NCBI RefSeq assembly: GCF_029867415.1
Contig: NW_026705916.1
Location: 186,001-250,000, forward strand
Origin: Vicia villosa
Taxonomy: Eukaryota; Streptophyta; Magnoliopsida; Fabales; Fabaceae
Direction of reading: 5' to 3'
Length of the DNA stretch: 64,000 nucleotides
The notes beneath the pieces were generated by a model that saw nothing but the letters and a program-made list of their open reading frames with translations, did no database searches and was not told the origin of the DNA. This document shows, piece by piece, positions 22,900 to 36,438 of this stretch. Made by a program: the position numbers and the translations under genes. Positions within the stretch are counted from its first letter, which is position 1, and each line of letters begins with the position of its first letter.

Positions 22900-24259
22900 T
22901 GTTGAAGCGGTAAAGCGACAAGCAACAAAAGTTTTGGAAGTATTTATCCGGGAAATTATCGTGTCCACAGAGATTAGTGATATCGAACTGCCATTCAACC
23001 GTTTCTGCAATTATGAGTTTGGATTAAATTGGTTAAGCATAACACCATAAAAGTAAATATCAACACAAAAAGAATTCATTATTCGGAAAGAATAGAATTA
23101 TCAAGCAGAAATATAATCAACTTCTCACAGACTTAAACTTATTGACCGAATATACTCAACTTGTAACCTATCAATATTACCACATGTGAACAACACAACC
23201 CACAACATTATCTAAGTGACGATCTCTCAGACACCTAAATAACACATGAGAAATCCGAGCTTCCCGTAAATGTCGATCTCTCAGACAAACACGACCACTC
23301 AGACGCATTAAGAACTGACACTAAGTGATTATCAACCTAATCCATCTCTGCAATTAAGTTAATAGAAAATTATCCTAGATAAGCATTAGAGCCCTACATC
23401 TCTATAGCAACTCAAACACATAGCAACAAAGCAACAATCTAAGACAATAATTCATAAAAATATGAAAGCAAGCCTTATATAACATAACAGTCAACAAATA
23501 TACATGAGTTCAAAGGAAATACATACGAACCACCCAACAATGGACATTACAAAGAGAAGAGAGAAAGAGAAAGCAAATATTTCTTGGTTTGTCAACACCA
23601 AATGATGAGGAATACACTCCCAATCCACAAATTGCAAGATCCATCGTTGTTTTCTAACACTAAGCTACAAAGAAATGGGGTTGATGGAGTTGAGAGAACA
23701 AAAACCCTCTCCCAAAACCACAACCTAACAAATGAAATGAAATTGAAATATAAACAAAAATCTTCTACGCGACTTTCGCCCGGCGAGCCAATTGCTCCGC
23801 CCGGCGAAACCTTCATTCCTGGCCACACAGGCTCTGCCACGTCAATAAGCTGGAAAAATATCTTCTTTCGCCCGGCGACTCCTTCTTCCTCCGCCCGGCG
23901 ACCAAGAGGCAGCCCAAGGCAGAAGCAAGACATAATTTTCCAACGCTCGCCCGGCGAACCAATTGCTCCGCCGGGCGACTCACCCCAGAAGCAACTTCTT
24001 ATTTTCTTCACTTGCTTCTTCCTTTATTGATCCACAAATGCATCTTTGAAGCTTTATTACTCAATGCTCCATAGATGCTAAAATACCTACAAAATGAATG
24101 AAAAACTATTAGTCGGTACATAAATGAATCAAAAACTCGATTAAATACAAAGTCTACGTATTGTATGTAATATACACTAAAACTCGTCTAAATTGAGGAA
24201 AAAGAGAAGATAAGTGCGGCAAAACTATACACAAAATAACTACAATTTGGCACTTATCA
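22900..24259 (-). mobile_element. Array LTR 2
   Basis: From TGTTGAAGCGG to CACTTATCA, 1360 bp, full length. It has palindrome pairs at 23777-23977 with 21-bp spacing in the first pair. The TATA-like motif carries one substitution. Confidence 0.85.
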
Positions 24260-26020
24260 AACTCTCCCCAACTTAAACTTGTTTGTCCCTAAACAAGAAT
24301 CAACTAACTCAAGGAAACAAACGCAAAAATCCAAAAATCACGAATCAACAAGTTCTGAAAAAGGACAAATGTATGGCTCAAATGCAAAACGGTACACACA
24401 AAGTAACATACTTACCATTAAACTAAGACGATAACATAAACATGACACTAATGTTAAATACAAAGAATATGCCAAACATTCTAAAACAACACTAGTTCAA
24501 AAATGAATCACACCTAGCACACAATCATCGGTAGATGAAAAACACAAAAGTGGGGTAATTTTCACTCACCCACAACCTTGCAAACAAAAGACTAAATTAT
24601 GCACTCATCCAAAAATCGTATTGAAAATACAAAACACAAGAATCACAAGGGCTTTTCAAGGTTGTAACGTGGTCGGGCGAACAATCAAGGGATAAGTCCT
24701 AAGGCTAATCGAAACAAAAACTTGCCAAAACCTGAGGGAGTGATCAACTCACAAAAGCTCAAACAACAAACTCTCGATCATACTTCGTCCGAATCTCAAA
24801 TTGTTACACCAAAACACAAACTTATTAACACAACATTATTCCATACTAGTTTTTTTCTTTCTTTTCCAAAACTTTTTTCTCTTTTTTTCTTTCTTTTTCA
24901 TTTCACTTCTTTTTCACATTTTTTTCTTTTCTTTCAACCTCATAACAATCAACCAATAAGTGCATAACCATTCTCTCCCCAACTTGAATTCAACCATATC
25001 ATAATATGAATACTCCCTACTTTCTAAGCAATGTAAAAATTCATACAACAACACAAAGTTGAGGGTTCAAGAAAAAAGAAATCTACATCCATACAAAAAG
25101 GAAAACCAAATACTCATAGACAAACACTAAGTTCAAAAATAACATGGATGTTGACAAAAAGCTCAAAGGGGTTACTAATAATCACACACTCACGAGGTAA
25201 ATTGATTATTTGGCCAAGGTAGTTGTGCTCAAAATGGAATAGAAATGCCTTGATCACTTTCTTGCATTTAATTAGTCAACACAAACAAAAGATTAAGCAT
25301 AATAAAATCCCGTTAAAACAATAATTGTGGTCTCCAGCATATGTAAACAATGGAAAGCTACCTCACAAAAAAATGTATGAACTAAAGTGATTCACAAACG
25401 AACAAGTATACAAAAGAATGAATGGCATAGAAGTTGTAAAAAGCCTAAGTATCAAGAATATGCTAAAGTCTAGAAAGCGATAAACACATACCTTGAACGT
25501 GTACAAAATTGAAACAAAATCAGTACCATACACTCGCAAGTCAAAACGATCAAACTTGGAAAATTACCTCAAATTCCTCAAGCTACTCAAAACAAGCTCA
25601 AAGATAAACACACAACTATTAATATACACAAACTAAAAGACCATATGAAATTGTCTAAACAAATTTAAAATTGAAGATTTGAAATTTAAGAACTGGTCCG
25701 ATCTAAATTTGTTTAGACAATTGCATCACACTACCTGAACTAAACACAAACTAAAAAGAATAAACATGCTAGTTTAACGTCGTAAGCTCGACGCCTGTTA
25801 TTAAAGAAAGTTCCTTCAAGTTACTCCCGTCCGGCTATTCCTAACCACACACAAGCAAACGTGAAAAGAACAAACAATGATATAACAAATTCACAACTAT
25901 AAGTATAAATATAAAAAAGTAAGACTATAAAATATGTGGGATATATACAAAAATCAACACTATAGAAACTATTGCAATGCAAATTCAATAAAACACCAAT
26001 CCCCGGCAACGACGCCATTT
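24260..26020 (-). mobile_element. Array internal region 2
   Basis: Same layout as region 1. The polypurine tract is at the 24260 side and the tRNA-Asp site at 26000-26017 (one mismatch). A CGTCG/CGACG hairpin is at 25778-25793. It is non-coding. Confidence 0.8.
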
Positions 26021-27377
26021 TGTTGAAGCGGTAAAGCGGCAAGCAACAAAATTTTGGAAGTATTTATCCGGGAAATTATCGTGTCCACAGAGATTAGTGA
26101 TATCGAACTGCCATTCAACAGTTTCCGCAATTATGAGTTTGGATTAAATTGGTGAAGCATAACACCATAAAAGTAAATATCAACACAAAAAGAATTCATT
26201 ATTCGGAAAGAATAGAATTATCAAGCAGAAATATAATCAACTTCTCACAGACTTAAACTTATTGACCGAATATACTCAACTTGTAACCTATCAATATTAC
26301 CACATGTGAACAACACAACCCACAACATTATCTAAGTGACGATCTCTCAGACACCTAAATAACACATGAGAAATCTGAGCTTCCCGTAAATGTCGACCTC
26401 TCAGACAAACACGACCACTCAAACGCATTAAGCACTGACACTAAGTGATTATCAACCTAATCCATCTCTGCAATTAAGTTAATAGAAAATTATCCTAGAT
26501 AAGCATTAGAGCCCTACATCATTATAGCAACTCAAACACATAGCAACAAAGCAACAATCTAAGACAATAATCCATAAAAATATGAAAGCAAGCTTTATAT
26601 AACATAACAATCAACAAATATACATGAGTTCAAAGGAAATACATACGAACCACCCAACAATGGACATTACAAAGAGAAGAGAGAAAGAGAAAGCAAATAT
26701 TTCTTGGTTTGTCAACACCAATTGATGAGAAATACACTCCCATTCCACAAATTGCAAGATCCATCGTTGTTTTCTAACACTAAGCTACAAAGAAATGAGG
26801 TTGACGGAGTTGAGAGAACAAAACCCTCTCCCAAAACCATAACCTAACAAATGAAATGAAATTGAAATATAAACCAAAATCTTCTATGCGACTTTCGCCC
26901 GGCGAGCCAATTGCTCCGCCCGGCGAAACCTTTATTCCTGGCCACACAGGCTCTGCCACATCAATAAGCTCGAAAAATATCTTCTTTCGCCCGGCGACTC
27001 CTTCTTCCTTCGCCCGACGACCAAGAGACAGCCCAAGGCAGAAGCAAGACATAATTTTCCAACGCTCGCCCGGCGAGCCAATTGCTCCGTCGGGCGACTC
27101 ACGCCAGAAGCAACTTCTTATTTTCTTCATTTGCTTCTTCCTTTATTGATCCACAAATGCATCTTTGAAGCTTTATTACTCAATGCTCCATACATGCTCA
27201 AATACCTACAAAATGAATGAAAATCTATTAGTCGGTACATAAATGAATCAAAAACTCGATTAAATACAAAGTATACGTATTGTATGTAATATACACCAAA
27301 ACTCGTCTAAATTGAGGAAAAAGAGAAGATAAGTGCCGCAAAACTATACACAAAATAACTACAATTAGGCACTTATA
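26021..27377 (-). mobile_element. Array LTR 3
   Basis: 1357 bp. One base is missing from the terminal CTTATCA, so the LTR edge is damaged. It contains a TATA-like box (26594-26601) and palindrome pairs (26896-27096). Confidence 0.85.
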
Positions 27378-29148
27378 AACTCTCCCCAACTTAAACTTGT
27401 TTGTCCCTAAACAAGAATCTACTAACTCAAGGAAACAAACGCAAAAATCCAAAAATCACGAATCAACAAGTTTTGAAAAAGGACAAATGTATGGCTCAAA
27501 TGCAAAACGGTACACACAAAGTAACATACTTACCATTAAACTAAGACGATAACATAAACATGACACTAATGTTAAATACAAAGAATATGCCAAACATTCT
27601 AAAACAACACTAGTTCAAAAATGAATCACACCTAGCACACAATCATCGGTAGATGAAAAACACAAAAGTGGGGTAATTTTCACTCACCCACAACCTTGCA
27701 AACAAAAGACTAAATTATGCACTCATCCAAAAATCGTATTGAAAATACAAAACAAAAGAATCACAAGGGCTTTTCAAGGTTGTAACGTGGTCGGGTGAAC
27801 AATCAAGGGATAAGTCCTAAGGCTAATCGAAACAAAAACATGCCATAACCTGAGGGAGTGATCAACTCACAAAAGCTCAAACAACAAAATCTCGATCATA
27901 CTTCGTCTGAATCTCAAATTGTTACACCAAAACACAAACTTATTAACACAACATTATTCCATACTATTTTTTTTCTTTCTTTTTCAAAACTTTTTCTCTT
28001 TTTTTCTTTCTTTTTCATTTCACTTCTTTTTCACATTTTTTTCTTTTCTTTTTCTTTTCTTTCAACCTCATAACAATCAACCAATAAGTGCACAACCATT
28101 CTCTCCCAAACTTGAATTCAACCATATCATAATACGAATACTCCCTACTTTCTAAGGCAAGGTAATAATTCATACAACAACACAAAGTTGAGGGTTCAAG
28201 AAAAAAGAAATCTACATCCATACAAAAAGGAAAACCAAACACTCATAGACAAACATTAAGTTCAAAAATAACATGGATGTTGACAAAAAGCTCAAAGGGG
28301 TTACTAATAATCACACACTCACAAGGTAAATTGATTATTTGGCCAAGGTAGTTGTGCTCAAAATGGAACAGAAATGCCTTGATCACTTTCTTGCATTTAA
28401 TTAGTCAACACAAACAAAAGATTAAGCATAATAAAATCCCGTTAAAACAATAATTGTGGTCTCCAGCATATGTAAACAATGGAAAGCTACCTCAAAAAAA
28501 ATGTAGGAACTAAAGTGATTCACAAACGAACAAGTATACAAAAGAATGAATGGCATAGAAGGTGTAAAAAGCCTACGTATCAAGAATATGCTAAAGTCTA
28601 GAAAGCGATAAACACATACCTTGAACGTGTACAAAATTTAAACAAAATCAGTACCATACACTCGCAAGTCGAAACGATCAAACTTGGAAAATCACCTCAA
28701 ATTCCTCAAGCTACTCAAAACAAGATCAAAGATAAACACACAACTATTAATATACACAAACTAAAAGACCATATGAAATTGTCTAAACAAATTTAAAAGT
28801 GAAGATTTGAAATTTAAGAACTGGTCCGATCTAAATTTGTTTAGACAATTGCATCACACTACCTGAACTAAACACAAACTAAAAAGAATAAACATGCTAG
28901 TTTTATGTCGTAAGCTCGACGCCTGTTATTAAAGAAAGTTCCTTCAAGTTACTTCCGTCCGGCTATTCCTAACCACACACAAGAAAACGTGAAAAGAACA
29001 AACAATGATATAACAAATTCACAACTATAAGTATAAATATAAAAAAGTAAGACTATACAATATGTGCGATATATACAAAACTCAACACTATAGAAACTAT
29101 TGCAATGCAAATTCAATAAAACACCAATCCCCGGCAACGGCGCCATTT
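27378..29148 (-). mobile_element. Array internal region 3
   Basis: Non-coding, with the same motif order as regions 1 and 2, and a perfect tRNA-Asp site at 29128-29145. Confidence 0.8.
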
Positions 29149-30529
29149 TGTTGAAGCGGTAAAACAGCAATCAACAAAAGTTTTGGAAGTATTTATCCGG
29201 GAAATTATCGTGTCCACAGAGATTAGTGATATCGAACTGCCATTCAACAGTTTCCGCAATTATGAGTTTGGATTAAATTGGTGAAGCATAACACCGTAAA
29301 AGTAAATATCAACACAAAAAGAATTCATTATTCGAAAAGAATAAAATTATCAAGCAGAAATATAATCAACTTCTCACAGACTTAAGCTTATTGACCGAAT
29401 ATACTCAACTTGTATCCTTTCAATATTACCACATGGGAACAACACAACCCACAACATTATCTAAGTGACGATCTCTCAGACACCTAAATAACACATGAGA
29501 AATCCGAGCTTCCCGTAATTGTCGATCTTTCAGACAAACACGACCACTCAGACGCATTAAGCACTGACACTAAGTGATTATCAACCTAATCCATCTCTGC
29601 TATTAAGTTAATAGAAAATTATCCTAGATAAGCATTAGAGCCCTACATCTTTATAGCAACTCAAACACATAGCAACAAAGCAACAATCTAAGACAATAAT
29701 CCATAAAAATATGAAAGCAAGCTTTATATAACATAACAATCAACAAATATACATGAGTTCAAAGGAAATACAAACGAACCACCCAACAATGGACATTACA
29801 AAGAGAAGAGAGAAAGAGAAAGCAAATATTTCTTGGTTTGTCAACACCAATTGATGAGGAATACACTCCCAATCCACAAATTGCAAGATCCATCGTTGTT
29901 TTCTAACACTAAGCTACAAAGAAATGAGGTTGATGGAGTTGAGAGAACAAAAACCCTCTCCCAAAACCATAACCTAACAAATGAAATGAAATTGAAATAT
30001 AAACAAAAATCTTCTACGCGGCTTTCGCCTGGCGAGCCAATTGCTCCGCCCGGCGAAACCTTTATTCCTGGCCACACAGGATCTGCCACGTCAATAAGCT
30101 GGAAAAATATCTTCTTTCGCCCGGCGAACGAAATGCTTCGCCCGACGATTCCTTCTTCCTCCGCCCGGCGACCAAGAGGCGGCCCAAGGCAGAAGCAAGA
30201 CATAATTTTCCAACGCTCGCCCGGCGAGCCAATTGCTCCGTCGGGCTACTCACACCAGATGCAACTTCTTATTTTCTTCATTTGCTTCTTCCTTTATTGA
30301 TCCACAAATGAATCTTTGAAGCTTTATTACTCAATGTTCCGTACATGCTCAAATACCTACAAAATGAATGAAAAACTATTAGTCGGTACATAAATGAATC
30401 AAAAACTCGATTAAATACAAAGTATACGTATTGTATGTAATATACATTAAAACTCGTCTAAATTGAGGAAAAAGAGAAGATAAGTGCCGCAAAACTATAC
30501 ACAAAATAACTACAATTTGGCACTTATCA
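29149..30529 (-). mobile_element. Array LTR 4
   Basis: 1381 bp. It carries an extra palindrome copy, giving a triple at 30118, 30139 and 30162 (spacings 21 and 23). The TATA-like box is at 29723-29730. Followed by AACT, the first bases of an internal region, and then the fragment of LTR 5. Confidence 0.85.
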
Positions 30530-30533
30530 AACT

Positions 30534-30940
30534 GGCGAACGAAATGCTTCGCTCGACGACTCCTTCTTCCTCCGCCCGGCGACCAAGAGGCGGCCCAAGG
30601 CAGAAGCAAGACATAATTTTCCAATGCTCGCCCAGAGAGCCAATTGCTCCGCCGGGAGACTCACACCAGAAGCAACTTCTTATTTTCTTCATTTGCTTCT
30701 TCCTTTATTGATCCACAAATGCATCTTTGAAGCTTTATTACTCAATGCTCCATACATGCTCAAATACCTAAAAAATGAATGAAAAACTATTAGTCGTTAC
30801 ATAAATGAATCAAAAACTCAATTAAATACAAAGTATACGTATTGTATGTAATATACACTAAAACTCGTCTAAATTGAGGAAAAAGAGAAGATAAGTGCCA
30901 CAAAACTATACACAAAATAACTACAATTTGGCACTTATCA
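30534..30940 (-). mobile_element. Truncated fifth LTR closing the array
   Basis: This sequence corresponds to the portion of LTR 4 beginning at the CGAACGAAATGCTTCG segment (30124) and running to the LTR end CACTTATCA. An internal region and most of an LTR are therefore deleted at 30530-30534. The outer edge is intact and abuts the GTTAG duplication. Confidence 0.85.
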
Positions 30941-30945
30941 GTTAG

Positions 30946-32082
30946 TCATCACTATTTTACTCATGGTGTAATACTAGTTACACTTGTAATTTAAAAGTAC
31001 TGGATGTAAATAATAAAAAAGTGAGGAATAAGTTCTTTCCAAATGTTTACTCGTTTGAAGTTATGCAGTGCACTAAATTTGTTTAATTGAGTGTTTAATC
31101 CAAACTACATATAATATCATAAATCATGTCTTAACATAAATTTTGTAATCTCTAAGGTTAGTAGCTGCTTTGCAAATCAACTAATTTAACAATTTCCCTC
31201 AAACAATTTTAAATGACCTTTCACCACAACTACTTCAATAGCACCTAAAGTTTAGTAGTGGCTTAGAAAATCAACATAATTCTTACAACAATTAAGTAGT
31301 GTAAATGCCGATGTCTTGTTCGATCATGAAACAATGTTTGTCTTGTTATGTGCCCGATGTCTTGTTCAACCAATGCACGCACGCAGATAAACATCAATTG
31401 CTTCCTCAGGATCACAACATGGTTATGAATTAAGTTCTAAATGCAAAACATTTCAACATGCATACACAAGCAACATAATGTCCAAATTTGAATCACCTAA
31501 CTTTTCACTTCAACAAATTCTTGAAGAACAAATTGCATTAGTTACACAAGACAAAACACTCTTACTACCAACCATGCACATCCAAAACAATTCATGCATT
31601 CATCCGAACAAGTTAAAAGAAAAAATAAAGAAACAAAGATCACTAAAGGCATTTTAAGGTTGTAATTTGGCTTGGGTTAAAAATAAGGGATAATATATAC
31701 ACGGCCATTGAAAACAAAATAGGTAAACAACATGAAGAGCATTTATTTTTGTACAATCCTCACATTCTTTTCCACCTTTTATTTCTTTTCTTACAATGCC
31801 TCCTTTACTTTCTTTTTCTTTCTTTTTGTGTCTTTTCTCTTTTCTTTTCTTTTACTTTCTTTTTGTCAAGGATGCATTGTGCCACCATTTCTTTCTTTCT
31901 TTTCTCAAATGAAACACTCTTCCCAACTTTCAACATTTTTTGCTTATTTAGACAAGACAATGCTCTTCATTCATGGTTTATACACATTTGGGTTAAGTGT
32001 TTACAAACAAGAACAACTTTCAAATGAATCAAATTTTTGACGTTTTCAACAACAAAATCACTAAGTGATAAACTTAATAATT
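30946..32082. other. Old repeat debris right of the array
   Basis: No coding frame is supported. A GGTTGTAATTTGGCTTGGG motif (about 31659-31677) followed by a TTTCTTTT-rich tract (31760-31910) resembles the non-coding 3' part of the array elements and of element E, so this is probably an old relative in minus orientation. Its boundaries are not recognisable. Confidence 0.45.
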
Positions 32083-33543
32083 TGTCGGTGTCATGCACTC
32101 GGTTTTGTGAGACGCAAACTGACTCTTCTTTTGCTTTTGTGTTTTTTGAAAATCAGAGAGTCGCCACCGACTTTTATTTTATCCAATTAAGGAAAGGTTT
32201 ATAAAAGAAACAGAAAAATACCTTTAAGAAATTCTGGGTAAGGGGATAGGTTATACAAAGGGAAGGTGTTAGCACCCTTTGTATCCATGGTTATCCATGG
32301 GCTCTTAGTTGCTTGGCTCATTTCTTTGAATCATTTGTCTTGCCTTTAAATGCTTGTATGTGGTTTTAAAATACCTTTGCAAATTAACTTTGTAATGATC
32401 CTTGTGCGGATGTATACAAAGTGTTTTGTTTTTCGAAAGATGTTTTGAAAAAATATCTTTAACTTTGTAATGATCCTTGTTTGGATATATACCAAGTATT
32501 GTCTTTTTTTTGAAAGTTTTGTTTTGAAAAACGGTGAATATGTGAGACATTTGTTGTTTTGATTTGAGCATGCAATTAGGAGGTCTACCCTAAGCTTATA
32601 AGGTCTTTTCCTATTTCCTTTAGAAAATTCTCCTTTTATCAGATGTAAACAAAAGTTTGATTTTTGCATTTGAAACAGTAGAATTTGATTTTGATTTCTA
32701 AAAAGAGTAAAAGAGGGATTACCCTAAGAGGTGCAAGTGTGATTGTGTTTGGATTCAGATATTTTATCTTTGAAGTTAGTGACCTAAAGCTTCAACTTTT
32801 ATCTTTGACATACACGCAGTTTTATATGTACAGAAATTAAAATGCGGAAAGTAAATCTACGCTTTTACATCGATTGAGCGGGAAATGTAAACTACGCTAT
32901 TTACATGAATTTGACAACCTATACACTTGATCTAGGAATTTAAATTGCAAGAAAATAAAAGAAATATTTTTGGATTTTTTGATGATTGATTTTAATTAGA
33001 ATTAATGCATGATTAATTTAATTAAAATGAGAAAAAGGTAGAAATAAAATTTAAACCTAAAAATTAGGTTTGAAATATGTTCAAAATGTTTGTCAATTAA
33101 TTTTTAAAACAAAACTAATTTTTTTTTTGGAATTATGAAGTTGATTTTGAAATTATTAAGTTAAATAATCATATAATTATACAAATAATTACACAAATAA
33201 TTAAAACTTAAAGAGAAAATTATCCTAAATATGTACAAAATTAGCTTGTAATATATAAACTATATTTAATATAAAGAACAATTTTTTTTATGATTTTTTG
33301 ATGGGTTGGAATAATTAAAAGGTAAATATATACATATTATCTAATTAATTATACAAAATATTTAAATTATGAAGAAAAATAAAATATTTTTATATCAGAA
33401 AATAATATATTATCTTACCAACTTAAAAATATTTTTTGTGTATTTTTTGGATTTTTAAAACTATTTTAAAATAATTTTACAAAGAAAATTAAATAAGATG
33501 AAAATATATTAAGTTATGATCTGGTGTGATTGGATAGAGAGTC
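32083..33543 (-). mobile_element. Ogre-like LTR D, left segment
   Basis: Contains the PBS-like AGAGTCGCCA (32157-32166) and the conserved LTR hairpin (32253-32284) in the order and orientation seen in the C and solo LTRs; very AT-rich DNA follows. The left edge (TGTCGGTG at 32083) is inferred. Element E interrupts it at 33544, and D should resume at 40729. Confidence 0.5.
32253..32284 (-). other. Conserved LTR hairpin (LTR D)
   Basis: ATACAAAGGG (32253-32262) and CCCTTTGTAT (32275-32284) form a perfect 10-bp stem around the loop AAGGTGTTAGCA. Confidence 0.75.
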
Positions 33544-34883
33544 TGATCGGAAAAATAGCAAGTGTACTATTTTTACCGATGTAGTAATAATGGGATTAAT
33601 CCGCAAGTATCGAACTCACGGACTGCGTAGGAAATATAAGTTATCGTAACGATTCAATTGAACAAAAGAACATGGGGGTTTTGTTGTTTGTTTGGAGATA
33701 ACGATAAATGATAACAAATTAATAGAAAGCGTAAAAATGACTTTAAAACAATATGAGAAATTATGCTAGGGTCAAGTGTATGAATTGCCTTGCAACAACC
33801 TTTAATCCTTATTTACGAAATATCAGTGTACATGAACTATTACCGAATCTCAAGAGTTATCTTCCCTAATTCCTTAGCGGAAAACCTTTTGATACTGTCT
33901 TGTATCCTAATTCCTTAGCAATTCAAGAAGTGATCAAGCGCAATATAATTTATCAAGATAATTACGGTTACTACGGAGAATCCTCATTCCTAAGCAATAA
34001 CAACCGTAATATTATTGTGCAAACAGCGATAAGGTGGTTTGTCCGACCTAACCCTTAACCGTAAATCAAAAATCTATTTGTCCGATAGATAAAGCAATAA
34101 GCACTTTGCACAATCAAATAAGTTCACACACATAACGATTTCATAACATAAAGGAAATTAGGTTCATTACAATAGCAATTCAGGGACACCCCCTAACACG
34201 TAAATAGTTTAGCTACTCATGGCAATTGTCAAGATAACAGATATTAAGGATGAAGACATTACAATAAGATGAATAGGAATTGATCTTCAATTGCGGATGC
34301 TCTTGAAGATTTCTTTGCTTCAAACCCTAGTGCTTCCAGTCCTCTTTTCACGTTCTCCGACCGTCAAAAAGTGATTTTCTCCTTTCCAAACAGTGACTAA
34401 ATATCTCTCAGCAATTATTCTCCTCCGAAAAGTCCATAATGCCCTTCCTTAAGTGACTGATTCCAAGAGTTGAAAACAACACTTTTTCTGCGCGCACGTC
34501 TGACACGGCCGTGTCCCATGACACGGGTGGCCGTGTCACAACTCTGTCTTCTTGGTTTTCAAATTTTCAAGTTCTCCTCTTCAGCATGTGTGACACGGCC
34601 GTGTCACATGACACGGGTGGCCGTGTCACAGCTCTGTCTCACCAAAAACCACTTTTTCTTGCCTCGAATCGTGCCCTGTATCTGCATAACTTAAAACACT
34701 ACCAACACAAGATCAAAAGCAATGGAAAAATGACAGAAACTAGAAAAGATAACACACCAGATTCAAATACAAAGATAAATAAAACTAATCAAGAACTAGA
34801 CTAAAACGACTTAAAATACCACCGAATGAAGTGCTTTTCCATTGATTCGAACATAGGAACAAGGTGAAATTGGTGGCCGATCA
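33544..34883 (-). mobile_element. 3' LTR of element E
   Basis: 1340 bp, TGATCGG to CCGATCA. It contains two 36-bp palindrome modules at 34502-34537 and 34592-34627. The two overlapping open frames near 34470-34804 are non-coding. Confidence 0.9.
34502..34627. repeat. GACACGGCCGTGTC palindrome modules (E, 3' LTR)
   Basis: Each module is GACACGGCCGTGTC, a 4-nt spacer, then GACACGGGTGGCCGTGTC; centres are 20 bp apart. Modules are 90 bp apart. The same pair is in the other LTR at 40342-40377 and 40432-40467. Confidence 0.85.
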
Positions 34884-36309
34884 CAACCCCAAACTTAGCT
34901 CATTACTTGTCCTCAAGTGATGGACGAGAAAATAAGAGGACACCCATGAATTTTTCTTATGCTCCACAACACAACTGATGCTTCCACACTTGATATATAC
35001 TTTCGTGTCAAAGTGTTCGATTCCCCTCTCCGAAGTTTTCCGTTGTACTTCAATGTTGACTCATTCTTTCACCTGCAAGCTCAATCACACTCTCACAAAT
35101 TCTCTCTGGGTTAAGTGTTTCACTCATTCATCAAGGCATACATATCTACTCCTAAATTTTGTAGACATTCTAACACAATTCCACATAATTAATAACACAC
35201 ACTTTTTGAGGACTTACGGGTTGTAACGGGGCTTAGGTTAGGTAGCATAAACAAAGAAATTGAGTACGAGGGTTTATGGTTTGGTATCAACTAATTCGTC
35301 CGATATCTTTTTGCATATTACATAACATTTGGAGTGTTTAGCGATTTTTCTGCTTTCCGGACTCTTAGAACTCTTTACATGATGGCAAGTGTGTAAAACA
35401 AAATCAATTTTTCTCTCTTTTTTTTTCTTTTACACAAACATTTTCTTTCTTGCATATGTTCTTTTTTTTTTCTTTTCACACTTGCCTCCTTCTTTTGATA
35501 CCGGACTCGGTTACCCCAAACTTAATTTTTGCTATCGGACTCGGACTTATAGTTCATACCAAATATAGAGAAAACAAGAGGGGCTATAAAAAAAATAATT
35601 TTTTGGTTTTTTATTTTTTTTTTATTACTAAAAGAACAACAAGGATGATGGGTAAAGATTGGTTAGCGAGGGATAAAAGATAACAAGGTTGGGTAAGAAA
35701 GGCTCAGGGTTAAACAAACAAAAGTGCCTCAGTGTGTGTGATCAATTTGTGTACTATATGAAGAACAAATGCAAAATTAGAGTGATGATGCCATACCTGA
35801 TATTATCTCATGATGAAATGATGTGTTTGGCTTGTATATCCTCACATGTTAGGTATTGCTTACAGGTTCTACAATGGTCTCCATTTTGTACAACTTCATG
35901 TCCGGTTCGGGTTGCTCTAAACTCATTCACTTGGCACCATCAAGTTGCGTCTATCATTTTCTTCAGTTGTGTCAACTTTCGCAGGTGCCCAGGGAACCAA
36001 TCTAGGATGCGTCTTTCCCCTTTTTCACCTTCATTCCCATGATACTATCTTCTGGAATCACATTCATCCTGGTGCACCGAAGACTCAAAACACACATACT
36101 TAATTAAAAATATGGAAACTGAAATAAAAGGAAATAACCGAAAATAACTTAAACGAAAGAACCTCCCCCACACTTGAACTCAACATTGTCCGCAATGTGT
36201 AAGCAAGCATAAGGGAGACTTATAGTGCTCACTGAGGCGGAGGTGGAGGGTTGATAGGGGGCCCACCATAAAGAAAATAAAATTTCACCAAAAATCAGCG
36301 CCCCTGCCT

Positions 36310-36438
36310 GACACGGCCGTGTCACGTGACACGGGTGGCCGTGTCAGGACTCTGCCTTCCTTCCAAAAATGAGTTTCAAAAAGAAAATCCTTCAGGGTTT
36401 GTGACACGACCGTGTCACAGGACACGGGTGCCCGTGTC
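36310..36438. repeat. Internal palindrome modules of element E
   Basis: Modules at 36310-36345 and 36403-36438, 93 bp apart. The second reads GACACGACCGTGTC and GACACGGGTGCCCGTGTC: one palindrome is weakened at its centre and the other extended. The 20-bp centre spacing is kept in both. Confidence 0.8.

Larger units (their letters stand above)
19824..30940 (-). mobile_element. Tandem (LTR-internal)n array of a small tRNA-Asp-primed element
   Basis: Four LTRs start at 19824, 22900, 26021 and 29149 (periods 3076, 3121, 3128), separated by three internal regions of about 1.8 kb, plus a fragment of a fifth LTR (30534-30940). Each internal region has a tRNA-Asp primer site and a polypurine tract on the minus strand. 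The whole 11.1 kb block is bounded by one 5-bp target duplication, GTTAG (19819-19823 and 30941-30945). There is no gag or pol, so this is a non-autonomous LARD/TRIM-type element multiplied in place, most simply by unequal LTR recombination. Confidence 0.9.

Noticed and set aside
34978..36042. Plus-strand open frames in the 3' region of element E
   Set aside because: Opposite strand to the element, low-complexity composition and no domain; no RT motifs were found there in any frame.
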